A DNA stretch of 64,000 nucleotides from Paenibacillus_Z sp042653205 (GCF_042653205.1 NZ_JBHSHY010000004.1:147160-211159); one strand, 5' to 3'. Shown: positions 53,412 through 63,651, counted from the stretch's first letter. Translations and numbers: made by a program. The notes: generated from the letters alone by a model not told the origin.

Positions 53412-53708
53412 TAGGTGCGGCGCTAGGTTATGGCTGCATATACGTGTGGCACTAGGTGGCGGCCGGTTAGGTGCGGAGCTAGGTAGTAGCCGCATACGTG
53501 CGGAGCTAGGTAGCAGCGGCATAGGTGCGGAGCTAGGTAGCAGCGGCATAGGTGCGGTGCTAGGTAGCGGCCGCATAGGTGCGGGGCTAGGTGGTGGCCG
53601 CATAGGTGCGGGGCTAGGTGGTGGCTGGTTATGTGCGGAGCTAGGTAGCGGCCGCATAGGTACGGCACTAGGTGGCGGCCGCATAGGTGCGGCACTAGGT
53701 GGTGGCCG
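53412..53708. repeat. Tandem array of 27-bp units, eleven copies
   Basis: Units read AGGTGCGG-(N)-GCTAGGT-(variable)-GCCGCAT with 27-bp period (the second is 2 bp longer). As the period is a multiple of three, several frames stay open and give false 9-residue-repeat proteins on both strands. No ribosome site or plausible start supports coding. Confidence 0.88.
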
Positions 53709-53761
53709 TGCGCAGTGCTCGCCGCGGCGCCGAATCAACGCCGCAGCATTGCGCCCCGCCC

Positions 53762-53940
53762 CCAATCGTTCGCCGCCGCATCATCGCCTCGCCCCCCAAT
53801 CGTTCGCCGCCGCATTGCGCCCCGCCCCCCAATCGTTCAACGCCGCATCGCGCCGTTCCCTCAATCGTTCGCCGCCGCATCGCCCCGCCCACCAATCGTT
53901 CACCGCCGCATCGCACCTCGCCCCCGATCGTTCACCGCCG
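53762..53940. repeat. Tandem array of ~33-bp units, about six copies
   Basis: Units contain CAATCGTTCGCCGCCGCAT followed by a variable C-rich 11-15 bp. It follows the 27-bp array after ~50 bp but is unrelated in sequence. Confidence 0.8.
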
Positions 53941-54070
53941 AAAGCGCGGCCAATCGGGAGAAATGGACGCCCCAACGGGAAGTGTACCTGCCGCGTTCGG
54001 GAAGAATCGTACGGTAAACGACCGAAATGTACCTACTTTTGGCAGCGGGGTTCGTCTACAATCGGCTTTA

Positions 54071-54084
54071 CGTAAGCGCTGTCA
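54071..54084. promoter_or_regulatory. cre-like site before the GH27 gene
   Basis: CGTAAGCGCTGTCA matches the CcpA consensus except at its first base. It lies eight bases after a TACAAT -10-like hexamer (54057-54062), as at 36682. The start codon is 236 bp downstream. Confidence 0.55.
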
Positions 54085-54319
54085 TCCTTGTGGGTCGCAT
54101 CGCCGCCCGATACGCGCCGCCTCCTGCGGAAGGAGCCGAGCTCCGAAATTAAAGCGCTCTCAACTGGAGGCGAGCCGCGCAATCGGCCGCGGCCGCGGGC
54201 AACCGCATACGGAAAGGAGGCATTGACCGACGCGGCGCCGCGGATGGCCGTACCGCTGTTTCCGGCGGAGACCCTTCATCCAGTCGTACCAGCGTTTGCA
54301 CGATCTTATTCATAAGGGG

Positions 54320-57300
54320 ATGCGTACATTGAATCGTTATGCAAGGCGTCTGCGGACACCGTGGATCGGGTTCCTGCTGGCAGCCGTCATCGTCGCGCAG
54401 TTCGGTTGGGTCGGACCGCGGGCGAACGTGGCGGAAGCCGCCGACAACGGCCTCGCGCAAAAGCCGTACATGGGCTGGAGCAGCTACAGCTTGCAGGTCT
54501 ACGACGGACCGTCGGGCAATTGGATTTCCGAAGCGAAGATCAAGCAAATGTCCGACGCGATGCACGAGAAGCTGCAGTCGCACGGCTACAACTATATCAA
54601 TATCGATGCCGGCTGGAACGGCAGCATGGACGAATACGGGCGTCCCGTACCGAGCACGACGCTCTATCCGGGCGGCTTCGAGAATCTCGTCGACTACGTG
54701 CACAACAACGGGCAGAAGATCGGAATCTACCTGATTCCGGGCGTTTCGCCGCAAGCGGTGGAACAGAATTGCCGGTCTATAACGCCGACGGATGCACCAT
54801 CGGCGATATCGCCGTCAAACCGTACACGACCGCGGATTACTGGAACCTCGGCTACAAGATCGATTTCAGCAACCCGTGCGCGCAGAAGTACATCGATTCC
54901 ATCGCGGACGAGATCGCGTCGTGGGGCGTGGATTTCGTCAAGTTCGACAGCGTGACGCCGGGCTCCGGCCACAACGACACGTCGATCGACGCGCGCGACG
55001 ACGTCAAGGCGTGGTCCGAAGCGCTGAGCAGACACCATATTTGGTTCGAACTCTCGTGGGCGCTCGATCATAACTACGTGGATTTCTGGAAGAAATACGC
55101 GAATGGCTGGCGCGTCGACTGGGACGTGGAATCCTATAATCCGGCCGTCGGCATGACGCAGTGGAGCAACATCGCCCGTCTGTTCCCCGACGCCGAGCTG
55201 TGGTGGCGCGACGCGGGCCCGGGAGGCTGGAACGATTTCGACTCGCTCAACATCGGCAACGGCGCCACGTCCGGCCTGACGAAGGACGAACGGCAGACGG
55301 CCATGACGCTGTGGGCCGCTTCGTCGGCGCAGCTGTACATCGGCGACGACATCGCCAATCTGGACGATTACGGACTCTCGCTCCTGACCAACGACGAGGT
55401 CATCGCCGTCAACCAGGCCGGCCATCCGATTCATCCGGTCTCCACGGCTTCGGACCAGCAGGCTTGGTACGCCAACAACGGCGACGGCACGTATACGGTC
55501 GCGCTGTTCAACCTCGGCAGCAAAGGCGCCAAGGTCGGCGTGAACTGGAGCGACATCGGTCTGAACGGCTCGGCGTCGATCCGCGATCTGTGGAGCCATC
55601 AGGAGCTCGGCAGCTCCTCCGCGGGCATCGAGCCGGTGTATCTCGAGCCGCACGCTTCCCGTCTCTTCAAGGTGACGGCGCAGAGCGGTTCCTCGATCGT
55701 CAACGACGACGACACCGGCATGAAATACGAAGGTGCGTGGACGCGCAATGGCGGCAACGAGCTGGTGCGGGACGCGCAGGACCTGTCCGTCATCGTGACG
55801 GATCCCGTCGGTACCGCAACTGATGAACCGGCCGGCGCGGGCGGCGGCGCGAACGGCAGTCCGGACGGCGGCACGCCTTCGGCGACGGAGGACGCGGCGG
55901 CTGTCCATACGATCATGATCAACGACAATGACCCCGCCATTCAGTACAAGAATCAGTGGGGCTACAGCAGCGGCCGGCCGTACAACGACTACCAGGGCGA
56001 CGTTCATTACGGCGAGCCGAAGGACGGCACGCAGCCGGAGATGACGTACGGTTTTACCGGCACGGGCATCGAAGTCTGGGCCGAGAAAAGCTCGAGCAGC
56101 GGCAAGTTGGACGTGTACGTCGACGGCGAATTGAAAGACACCGTCGATACCCAGGATTCCGTTCAGGCGGGGCAGGCGGTGGCGTACGCCGTGTCCGGTC
56201 TGGCGCAAGGACCGCATACGCTGCGCGTCGTCCGCAACGACGGCGGCGAGCACTATTTCCTGCTCGACGCGCTCAAGGCGACGGCGGAGACGCTGCTCGG
56301 CGAGCCCTCGTCGGCCGGCTTCAACAAGGACGTCCCCGCGGACATTACCGTACCGCTGCCGTTCGGCGCCAGCTCCCTGAACAGCATCAAGCAAGGCGGG
56401 ACGGCGCTGCAGGCGGGAACCGATTATACGGCAAGCGGCAACACGGCGACGATTACGGCGGCGTATCTCGCGCAGCAGCCTTCCGGGCAGCCGGCGCAGC
56501 TGACGTTCGCGTTCGCCGGCGGCGACACGCAGAGCCTGTCCATCGCGGTAAGCGGCACGTCAATCAGTCCGACGGCGGCTCAGTTCGATAAACGGCCGAC
56601 GGCGCAGCGCGACATCGACGTGACGCTCGCGCTTCCGGACGGCAACAGCCTGACGGCCGTCAAGAACGGCGAAGTCCCGTTGACCGCGGGCGAAGATTAC
56701 GTGGTCGACGGATCGACCGTACGCATCTTGAAAGCGTACCTGGCCGCGCAGCCGGTCGGCGATACGAGCCTGACGTTCGAGTTCGCGCAGAGCGCGCCGC
56801 GCTCGCTCGTCGTGACCGTCAGCAATTCGGCTTCCCCGGGCCGTTACGTGATGGTCAACAACAACGACCCGTCGATCCGCTACACCGGCGGCTGGAACAA
56901 CAGCGGCGGCCGCAACATGGGCGACTACAAGGACGACGTGCAGTGGACCGAGGCCGAAGGCGCCTTCTTCACGTACACGTTCCAGGGCACGGGCATCGAG
57001 TACATCACGGAAGTGGATCAGTCTCAAGGCGACGTCGAGATTTTCCTCGACGGCGTGAGCCAAGGCAAGGTCAGCACCTACGGCGCGGATGCGCATAACA
57101 AGCCGCAAGTCGCGGTCTACTCCGCGCAGGGACTGACGAACGGCTTCCACACGCTGAAGGCCGTCAAGAAGACGGGCAAGTTCATGCTGCTCGACGCGCT
57201 GCGGGTCCAGCTGCCCGACCTGATCGACGTCTCGTCGACCGACTACGAGAAAGGCGCGGCAGACGGCGTCAGCGTCAACCTGACGTTCGGCGCGGATAGT

Positions 57301-58992
57301 CTGGGCGGCATCTGGAACGGCGGCGCGGCGCTGGCGGAAGGGACTGATTATACGATCGACGGCCGGAAGGTCACGATCGCGAATACGTATCTGGACGCGC
57401 AGCCGGCCGGCACGACGACGCTGACGTTCCGCTTGAAGGGCGATTACGCGGACGACGTCCACGCCGCGGCCGAGGACGGCAGCGCCTATGCGTACACGTT
57501 CCGAGGCACCGGCGTCGAGCTGCTCGCCCCGACGAGTCCGAAGCAGGGCGACATGGAGATTTACATCGACGGCGAGCTGAAGGCGACGGTAAGCGCCAGC
57601 GCGGCGGACCGGACCGCGCAGACGAGCCTCTTCCGTTCCGATGCTTTGGCGGACGGCACGCATACGATCCGCGTCGTCAAGAAGTCGGGCGAGCTCATGC
57701 TGGCGGACGCGTTGAAGTTTGATGTCTCCGCGGGGACTGTCTCGCCGCCGATCGGTTCGGGCGGCGGCATCGTCGTCACCGATCCGTCCGCGGTGCAGGT
57801 CGTCCGCACGACGCAGCCGGACGGCACCGTGAAGGATGAGCTGGCGCTGACGGGCGATAACGCCCGCGCTCTGATCGACAAGCAGAAAGCGGCCGGTCAA
57901 AGCGCGGTTACGTTATCCGTGCCGGACGCGACGGATGCCGCCGCGCTGGCCAGCGTCAAGCTGGCGGCGGACGCGGTGAAGCAGCTGGCCGCTAGCGGCT
58001 TCGATCTGGACATCGACGCGGCCAATGTTAAGCTGCATATTCCGAACGCGCTGCTGAAGAAAGCGGACGGCAGCCTGTATATCGAGTTGACGCCGGTCAA
58101 GTCGGCGGAGCAGGGCGCGCAAATCGAGGGCCGTGCCCAAGCATCCGCGGTTATCGCGGCCGGGGCGAACGGCGGCACGCCGGAGCTGGCCGGCCGTCCG
58201 GTCGACATCGCGACCAACCTGCCGCAGGGCGAAGTGACGCTCGTGCTGCCGCTGTTAGGCGCGGACGGTGCGCCGGGCACGCTCGGCGTCTACATCGAGC
58301 ACGGCGACGGCTCGAAAGCATTCAAGACGGGCGAAGCGGCGTCTTTCGGAGACAAACCGGGCGTCCGGTTTACGACGGCGAAGTTCGGCACGTTCGCGCC
58401 TTTGATGCTGGCCGGTGCGGCCGGTGCCAAGCCGTATATCCAAGGCTTCGACGGTCATCTGTTCAAGCCGGGCAACACGCTCACGCGCGCCGAGCTGGCG
58501 GCGATCCTCTCTCGCGTCGCGCCTGACGCCGGCGGAACGGCTGGCAAGGCGTACAAGGACATGAAGCCGGGCCACTGGGCGGCCGGGGCGATCGCGAAAG
58601 CGACGGCGGCCGGCCTGATGAGCGGCTACGCCGACGGCAGCTTCAAGCCGGAGCGGCCGGTCAGCCGCGCGGAAATGGCGGCGATCGCCGTTCGTCTGTC
58701 GGGCAGCGCGGCCAAGCTGGGACCGGGCTTCACGGACACGGCCGGCAGCTGGGCGGAGCAAGCGATCCGCACGGCGCAAGGCGCGGGCTTCCTGCAAGGC
58801 TACGCGGACGGCAGCTTCCGGCCGGACCGGACGCTGACGCGCGCCGAAGCGGTCGTCGTGCTGAACCGCGCGCTCGGCATCCGTCCGCTGAACGCGGCGC
58901 AGTCGTCGTGGAGCGATGTGCCGAGCGGCTTCTGGGCACTCGGCGACATCGAGGCAGCGTCCGCCGGCGGCAGCGGCGGGCAGGACGCCTAA
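54320..58992 (+). pseudogene. SLH-anchored GH27 alpha-galactosidase gene with a frameshift
   Basis: Frame 1 (54320-54768) encodes a signal peptide (cleavage near AEA) and the GH27 start (YMGWSSYSLQVY, NIDAGW, PGVSPQAVEQ). Frame 2 continues from LPVYNADG to 58992. The switch at CAGAATTG (54764-54771) looks like one lost base; repaired length is about 1557 residues. The nucleophile is Asp210 (VKFDS). After the barrel come beta modules with repeated NDNDP/NNNDPSIRY starts, three CBM_X2-type modules and three SLH repeats (~1371-1555). It would remove alpha-galactose (or similar) at the cell surface. A true mutation, a sequencing error or programmed slippage are all possible. AAGGGG abuts ATG 54320; TTG 54329 is better spaced. 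Confidence 0.85.
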
Positions 58993-59017
58993 TTGAATAA
59001 GCGGCTAGCGCAATGTA

Positions 59018-59052
59018 AAAGCCGGGACGCGATCGTGCGTCCCGGCTTTGTT
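59018..59052 (+). terminator. Intrinsic terminator after the GH27 gene
   Basis: AAAGCCGGGACGC pairs with GCGTCCCGGCTTT, followed by GTT. Confidence 0.85.
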
Positions 59053-59114
59053 GCGCGCGGGCGGCTATCCCGCCGCGATTGAGATTTGGTTGGGGCGGGC
59101 AAGGGGAGTGCCGC

Positions 59115-59190
59115 GGCCAAGAACGGTACCCAGCACGGTACATGCGGCCGAATCCGCGATTTTCGCAGCAAGAACGGTATCCGATACAAG
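59115..59190. repeat. ~51-bp GCGGCCAAGAACGGTACC repeat, left copy
   Basis: One unit (GCGGCCAAGAACGGTACC, ACGGTACAT, CGGCCGAATCCGCGATTTTC) and a partial second unit. The same units lie at 60815-60950, in the same orientation, so they bracket the lower-GC TetR/SDR island. Confidence 0.75.
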
Positions 59191-59245
59191 CAATCTTAGC
59201 ATGAAAGAATAAGTGTTCGCGGAAATTAAAAACCATCTTACGAAA

Positions 59246-59797
59246 TTATAAGATGGTTTTTGTATTAAAAAAAGGTTCAACAAATTTCCAAGTCCGCTCA
59301 AAATCGTCTTGCGTATGCTCATCCCAAAAGTCGGCGAACATGGGGTGATGAAAACGCGAAAACAAGCCAATCAAACACCGTTTTTCTTGGCGGTCCGTCA
59401 TACCGGAAACGGCCCCGAGGCTGTCAATCAGGTCGTTCATGTGTCTTTCAACGAGCTCAGGCTTAGTGCTTAAATACTCTGCATAGAGTTTGAACATGAC
59501 AGGTTCAGCCTTGTAAGCGGCGTGTTTAGCGCTCGCGAGCGTCCAAAACCAGTCGTGAATCGTCTCGGATCGCGACTTTTTCGGGTCAACTTTGTACGGG
59601 AACAGGTCAGCCAGCATAGCATCAAGCCAGTTAAAAGCGAGCAATTCCCAGAGATCTGCTTTATTTTTGAAATGCTTGTACAGTGCGGGTTGAGAGATAT
59701 TTACGGCTGCTGCGATATCCGTCAAACTCACGTTTCCGTAGCCTTTTTCCAACAGCAGTTCCTGCGCTTTTTCTAAAATTTTTTCCTTGGTATTCAT
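59246..59797 (-). CDS. TetR-family regulator of the low-GC island
   Basis: A 183-residue protein with the TetR helix-turn-helix SLTDIAAAVNISQPALYKHF. The base composition is clearly more AT-rich than the surroundings. It is divergent from an SDR gene, and two identical-type palindromes (59815-59894) cover the promoter between them, so it should repress that gene and itself. Confidence 0.92.
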   Translation of the reverse strand: MNTKEKILEKAQELLLEKGYGNVSLTDIAAAVNISQPALYKHFKNKADLWELLAFNWLDAMLADLFPYKVDPKKSRSETIHDWFWTLASAKHAAYKAEPVMFKLYAEYLSTKPELVERHMNDLIDSLGAVSGMTDRQEKRCLIGLFSRFHHPMFADFWDEHTQDDFERTWKFVEPFFNTKTIL

Positions 59798-59814
59798 GCT
59801 TTGATTTTATCACA

Positions 59815-59894
59815 AGTTATAATTGTTGACAAATATAACTCCGGAAGCTATGATATTATCTATCAAGCGGTTATAAAATGAATTAAATATAACT
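59815..59894. promoter_or_regulatory. Promoter with twin GTTATA-N12-TATAAC operators
   Basis: Operator 1 AGTTATA-N12-TATAACT (59815-59840) covers the -35 TTGACA (59826-59831). The -10 TATGAT (59849-59854) follows at 17 bp. Operator 2 GGTTATA-N12-TATAACT (59869-59894) lies past the start site. The two operators are 54 bp apart. This is a double-operator repressed promoter for the SDR gene and probably the TetR gene. Confidence 0.82.
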
Positions 59895-59915
59895 TGATAA
59901 AGGAGAAATCAATGT

Positions 59916-60656
59916 ATGAAAGCACTCATCACAGGTGCAAATAAAGGCATCGGCTTTGCTATTGCGGAAGCTCTCGGAAAGTCAGGCGTTGGAATTTTGG
60001 TTGGCGCACGCAGCGAAAGCCATGGCCAAGAAGCAGTGAAAAAGTTGTCAGCACAAGGTATTACAGCAAGCTTTGTCAAAATTGATTTGAACGATTTTGA
60101 CACGATTCACAACGCTGCAGAAGAAATCGATCAGCTTGATCTGCTTATCAATAATGCGGGAATTCCTGACAGTCACAAGGGTGATCGCCCCGACCTTGAC
60201 ATTAGGAAAACAGCGTTTGACTACACGACCGACGACCTCCGCGAGACACTGGAAGTCAATTTCCTCGGGACGCACGAGATGATTAGAAGTTTCCTGCCTA
60301 AACTCGCTGCAGACGGAAAAATCGTGAACATCACGATACCGATTCAGCCGACTAATTACTGGCATCCGCTCGCTTACCAGACCAGTAAGGCCGCACAAAA
60401 TGTGATGGCGATGAATTACGCGCTGGAGTTCAAAAATACGGGCAGCAGAAAACAAATTTTTGGCATCATGCCTGGTGGTGTGGCAACGGATCTCAACGGA
60501 CTTACCGCTGGCGCGTTGGATGGCTACATCAAATCAACTGAAGAAGCAGGCGAGTTTATCGCGAAACTCGCGCTTGACATGGAAAACCACAACGGTCAGA
60601 TGATTCAATATGACGGGAAAATCGTTACGGATTACGAAGTGCAACTACACGGATAA
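59916..60656 (+). CDS. SDR-family oxidoreductase of the low-GC island
   Basis: A 246-residue short-chain dehydrogenase with TGANKGIGFA for NAD(P), NNAG and intact catalytic YQTSK. It resembles carbonyl-reductase-like SDRs. AAAGGAG precedes the ATG. With the TetR gene it forms a self-contained inducible cassette of lower GC than the neighbours, bracketed by repeats, so horizontal transfer is likely. Confidence 0.9.
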   Translation: MKALITGANKGIGFAIAEALGKSGVGILVGARSESHGQEAVKKLSAQGITASFVKIDLNDFDTIHNAAEEIDQLDLLINNAGIPDSHKGDRPDLDIRKTAFDYTTDDLRETLEVNFLGTHEMIRSFLPKLAADGKIVNITIPIQPTNYWHPLAYQTSKAAQNVMAMNYALEFKNTGSRKQIFGIMPGGVATDLNGLTAGALDGYIKSTEEAGEFIAKLALDMENHNGQMIQYDGKIVTDYEVQLHG

Positions 60657-60731
60657 CTTCAAATACCGGGAAATGCAGAAAATTCCAATCCAATATAACC
60701 CAAACAGATGATAAACAAACGCTCCAACTCC

Positions 60732-60767
60732 AAAGAAAAAGCCGCCAATATTGACGGCTTTTTCTTT
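60732..60767. terminator. Intrinsic terminator after the SDR gene
   Basis: AAAGAAAAAGCCG pairs with CGGCTTTTTCTTT around a ten-base loop, a typical low-GC-organism terminator. Confidence 0.88.
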
Positions 60768-60814
60768 CGTTTGCTTTTTGAAATGAAACCTTCCACCCAA
60801 ATATCAAGTGAGGT

Positions 60815-60950
60815 TCCCAGTATGGTACATACGGCTAAATTCGTATTTAGCGGCCAAGAACGGTACCCCATACGGTACATGAGGCCGAATCCGCGATTTC
60901 GCGGCCAAGAACGGTACCACGTACCGTACATTCGGCTCTGCTCGCCTTCG
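60815..60950. repeat. ~51-bp GCGGCCAAGAACGGTACC repeat, right copies
   Basis: A partial, a full and another partial unit in tandem, matching the copy at 59115. The last partial unit fuses directly to the broken GH13 gene at about 60945. Confidence 0.75.
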
Positions 60951-61340
60951 CCCAGCCGCTCGTAGACGATGCGCTCGTCCCCCTCGTCGGCCTTCAGGAA
61001 GCGAAAGCGGCCGCACCGCAGCGCCGGGCGGGACTTGCGCAGCCCGGTGAGCAGCTTGTAGAAGTCGAACAGCTCCCGGTCCTGGCGGTCTTCAGGCCGA
61101 TTTCGTCGCCGTAGAAGACGCACGGCGTGCCGATGTACGTCAGAAGGAACACGACCGCGAGCTTCAGCTTCAGCTTGTTTCCGCCCACCCGCGTCAGCAC
61201 CCGCGGCATGTCATGGCTGGACAGCAGGTTGAAGATGACCTCGTTCGTCCCCTGCGAATAGCGGCGAGTGGTGGAAACATTCCTGAAACATGTGCGCCAG
61301 CTCCTTTTGCTTGTCGAATAATCGAATAGGAGAAGAAGGG
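60945..61340 (-). pseudogene. Truncated GH13 amylase/neopullulanase remnant
   Basis: Minus-strand frames read NEVIFNLLSSHDMPRVLTRV, then LLTYIGTPCVFYGDEIGL (the GH13 SHD and YGDE motifs), and after a frame change RELFDFYKLLTGLRKSRPAL. The part before NEV (LAHMFQECFHH) lies in another frame. So only the C-terminal half of the catalytic barrel remains, with at least two frame changes, a likely deletion after GDEIGL, no 5' part, and a 3' end cut by the 51-bp repeats. Confidence 0.8.
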
Positions 61341-61478
61341 GAGGACATCGGACGGAATCGGCCTGCGCCGCAAGAGCGCCTTTTTTTGCGTTCCTACACA
61401 CGTATCGAGGTGAATCGCCGGCTTCCGCGCAGCGTTCCAGGCGGCAGGCCGAACGTCCCGCGGCCGGTCCCGGAGCTT

Positions 61479-61504
61479 GTTTCAAGGCGGCGGCCCGGGG
61501 GTAA
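61479..61504 (+). promoter_or_regulatory. Sigma-B-like promoter
   Basis: GTTTCA-N14-GGGTAA fits the general stress consensus GTTTAA-N12-14-GGGTAT and lies 53 bp before a YflT-like stress gene. Paenibacilli may use a different stress sigma of related specificity. Confidence 0.5.
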
Positions 61505-61556
61505 ATCCAGACTAGCCTCACCTGGCAAATCCAATTTGAAAGCGGAGGGATTCACG

Positions 61557-61892
61557 ATGCAACCGATGAAACCGAGCGTTCAAATCGTACCGACGGCCAT
61601 GGATGCGCTGCATACCGTACAAGAGCTGAACCGGCGTGGATACAGGCAGGAAAACATTTACGTGCTGGCGCACGACAGCGGCCAGACGAAATCGTTGTCC
61701 GACGCGGCGGACGCGAACGAGATCGGCATGAAGGAAGAGGGCATGTTCACCGCGATGGCGAACGTGTTCAAATCGAGGGGCGACGAAATTCGCTCGAAAC
61801 TGACGGCGATCGGCTTGTCCGACATGGAAGCGGAACGTTACGAAGAGGAGCTTGATCGCGGACGCGTACTCGTTATTACCAACGTTCATTAA
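61557..61892 (+). CDS. YflT-like general stress protein
   Basis: A 111-residue soluble protein of the heat-induced stress protein YflT/GsP17M family (YVLAHDSGQTKSLSDAADAN, then FKSRGDEIRSKLTAIGLSDMEAERYEEELDRGRVLVI). The function is unknown. GCGGAGGG precedes the ATG and a sigma-B-like promoter lies upstream. Confidence 0.85.
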   Translation: MQPMKPSVQIVPTAMDALHTVQELNRRGYRQENIYVLAHDSGQTKSLSDAADANEIGMKEEGMFTAMANVFKSRGDEIRSKLTAIGLSDMEAERYEEELDRGRVLVITNVH

Positions 61893-62318
61893 TCATCGAA
61901 GCGCAAGGCAATTGGCCTACGCTCCGAACCGTTGCGGCGAGGTCGCCGTCCTCCGGGACGCGCGGCCTCTTCGCGCGCGAAGATACATGGGTGCCGGCAC
62001 GAGCCGGAGCCGCATTCCCGGTTGTACATAGCGAATCGACAACAAAACGACCTCCAGAGCGCCGTGATCCCTGAAACGGCAAGCCGGAGGTCGTCCTATT
62101 GTCGTTCGGCCGGGATTCCGCCGCGGTCCGCGCGTTGAGCGCGTCCGCCCCCGCCTGGCTGCCGTAAACAGGCGAAACCGGCCGGCTCCCTTGCCGCGCG
62201 CAAAGGGGCCGGTCTCGTTCGCGAGCCGTGATCGGCAAGCTGCAGCTCCCGAGGTCTTGCGCCCTCGCTCGCTTGCTCGCTCACTCGTTGCGCCGGCGGC
62301 GCCTGTCCGAAGACGCGC
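61893..62318. other. Intergenic region with hairpins only
   Basis: No gene supported. ACGACCTCC/GGAGGTCGT (62047-62094) with a 30-base loop and GGCCGGCTCCCTTG/CAAAGGGGCCGG (62180-62213) are possible weak terminators for the converging genes. Confidence 0.4.
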
Positions 62319-63122
62319 TTAGCCGCGCAGCAGCGATTCCGCGCCGTCGATGTAGATCGGCGTGCCCGTAATGTGGCTCGACGCTTCGGAGGCGAGGAAC
62401 AGGACGAGGTCTCCGACCTGGGACGCCCGGCCGGGCGCGTTCTCGAGCGGCTGGTCGCCCTCGGGAAACTCGACCGGGATTTTGATCTCCTCCACCGCCG
62501 GCGTCGGATGCGTGTTTTGACCGATATGCGTCTTGATCGCGCCGGGGCAGATCGCGTTGACCCGGATGCCGTACTGCGCCAGCTCGAGCGCGGCCATTTG
62601 CATGAACGCCACTTGTCCCGCCTTCGACGTGCTGTAGGCGCTCATGCCGAAGTTGGAGAACACCCGGTTGCCGTTGATGGAGCTTGTGATGACGATGCTG
62701 CCGCCGTTTTGCTTCAGGAACGGCACGGCGTATTTGACCGTCAGGAAGGTGCCTTTGAGGTTGATGTCGAGCGTCGTGCTCCAGTCTTCCGGCGTCAACG
62801 TCTCGATCGGCGCCAGCGTCCCGTTGATGCCCGCGTTGGCGAAGACGGCGTCGAGCCGGTCCCAGCGGGTCGCGGCTTCCCGGATCGCGCTCTCGATGTC
62901 GCCGGCCTGCGAGATATCCGCCTCGATGGCGATCGCCTCGCCGCCCGCTTCCGCGATCCGCCGCTTGACGTCCGCGACGCGGTCCTCCTTCACGTCCACG
63001 AGCGCGATCCGCGCGCCCGCCTCCGCCATCCGGAGCGCCGCCGCCCGGCCGATGCCGGAGCCCGCACCCGTGATGACGGCGACTTTGCCGTCCATGCGTC
63101 CTTTGCCGTTCGTTCTGGTCAT
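62319..63122 (-). CDS. SDR-family oxidoreductase
   Basis: A 267-residue short-chain dehydrogenase with TGAGSGIGRAAA for NAD(P), ANAGI, intact YSTSK, CPGAIKT and the closing GTPIYIDGAESLL. ATG 63122 is chosen because AAGGGAGG stands eight bases upstream; the frame is open to 63182. The substrate is unknown. It stands alone. Confidence 0.88.
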   Translation of the reverse strand: MTRTNGKGRMDGKVAVITGAGSGIGRAAALRMAEAGARIALVDVKEDRVADVKRRIAEAGGEAIAIEADISQAGDIESAIREAATRWDRLDAVFANAGINGTLAPIETLTPEDWSTTLDINLKGTFLTVKYAVPFLKQNGGSIVITSSINGNRVFSNFGMSAYSTSKAGQVAFMQMAALELAQYGIRVNAICPGAIKTHIGQNTHPTPAVEEIKIPVEFPEGDQPLENAPGRASQVGDLVLFLASEASSHITGTPIYIDGAESLLRG

Positions 63123-63522
63123 ACGGGTCAGTCCTCCCTTTCGATTCGGTGGATTCGTCGGATGGATGTTGTCCGCATCCACTCATAACCGTTTTTGCCT
63201 AAACGCAACCAAATATACGCGCATCCGCGAAAGGCCGGCCGCCGCGCGATCGGCCCGGCTGGGGCGACGCGACGTCGGCGGCCTGCGGGCAAGCGGGAGC
63301 AGCGGCGTCGCGCCACGCTTCCCGGCCGAATCCGCCAATAGCCTGGATTTCCGCGGCCGTACCCGCGAGCCTGACGATGAGCAGCCTGCTTCCGCGGACG
63401 GATCCGCCGGTTGGTTGGACTCGCGGCCGAGCGCGCGGAAGAACGGACTAGACGCCTCGGCGGGGCGTGCTGGCTAGCTGCTTGGAATTCCGTGGCGTGC
63501 TCCCGGCTGCACTCCCGGCCGC

Positions 63523-63567
63523 GAAAAAAGATGCCCTCGATTCCGCAGTCACGGAATCGAAGGCATC
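63523..63567 (-). terminator. Minus-strand terminator with no gene to its right
   Basis: GATGCCTTCGATTCCG pairs with CGGAATCGAGGGCATC, followed on the minus strand by six T. It would stop transcripts from the right, where only repeats lie up to the window edge. Confidence 0.8.
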
Positions 63568-63651
63568 ATCGTTAGTCTAGTGGGGAGACGGGCACAAGCC
63601 GCTCGGCAGCTCCGCCGGTCATCCTAGCGCGGATAGCATGGGAGGGAGCTA

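Noticed and set aside
53446..54226. Gly-Ala or Pro-Ser repeat proteins in both strands
   Set aside because: They arise because the 27-bp period is a multiple of three; no start context, no codon bias and no signal peptide support them.
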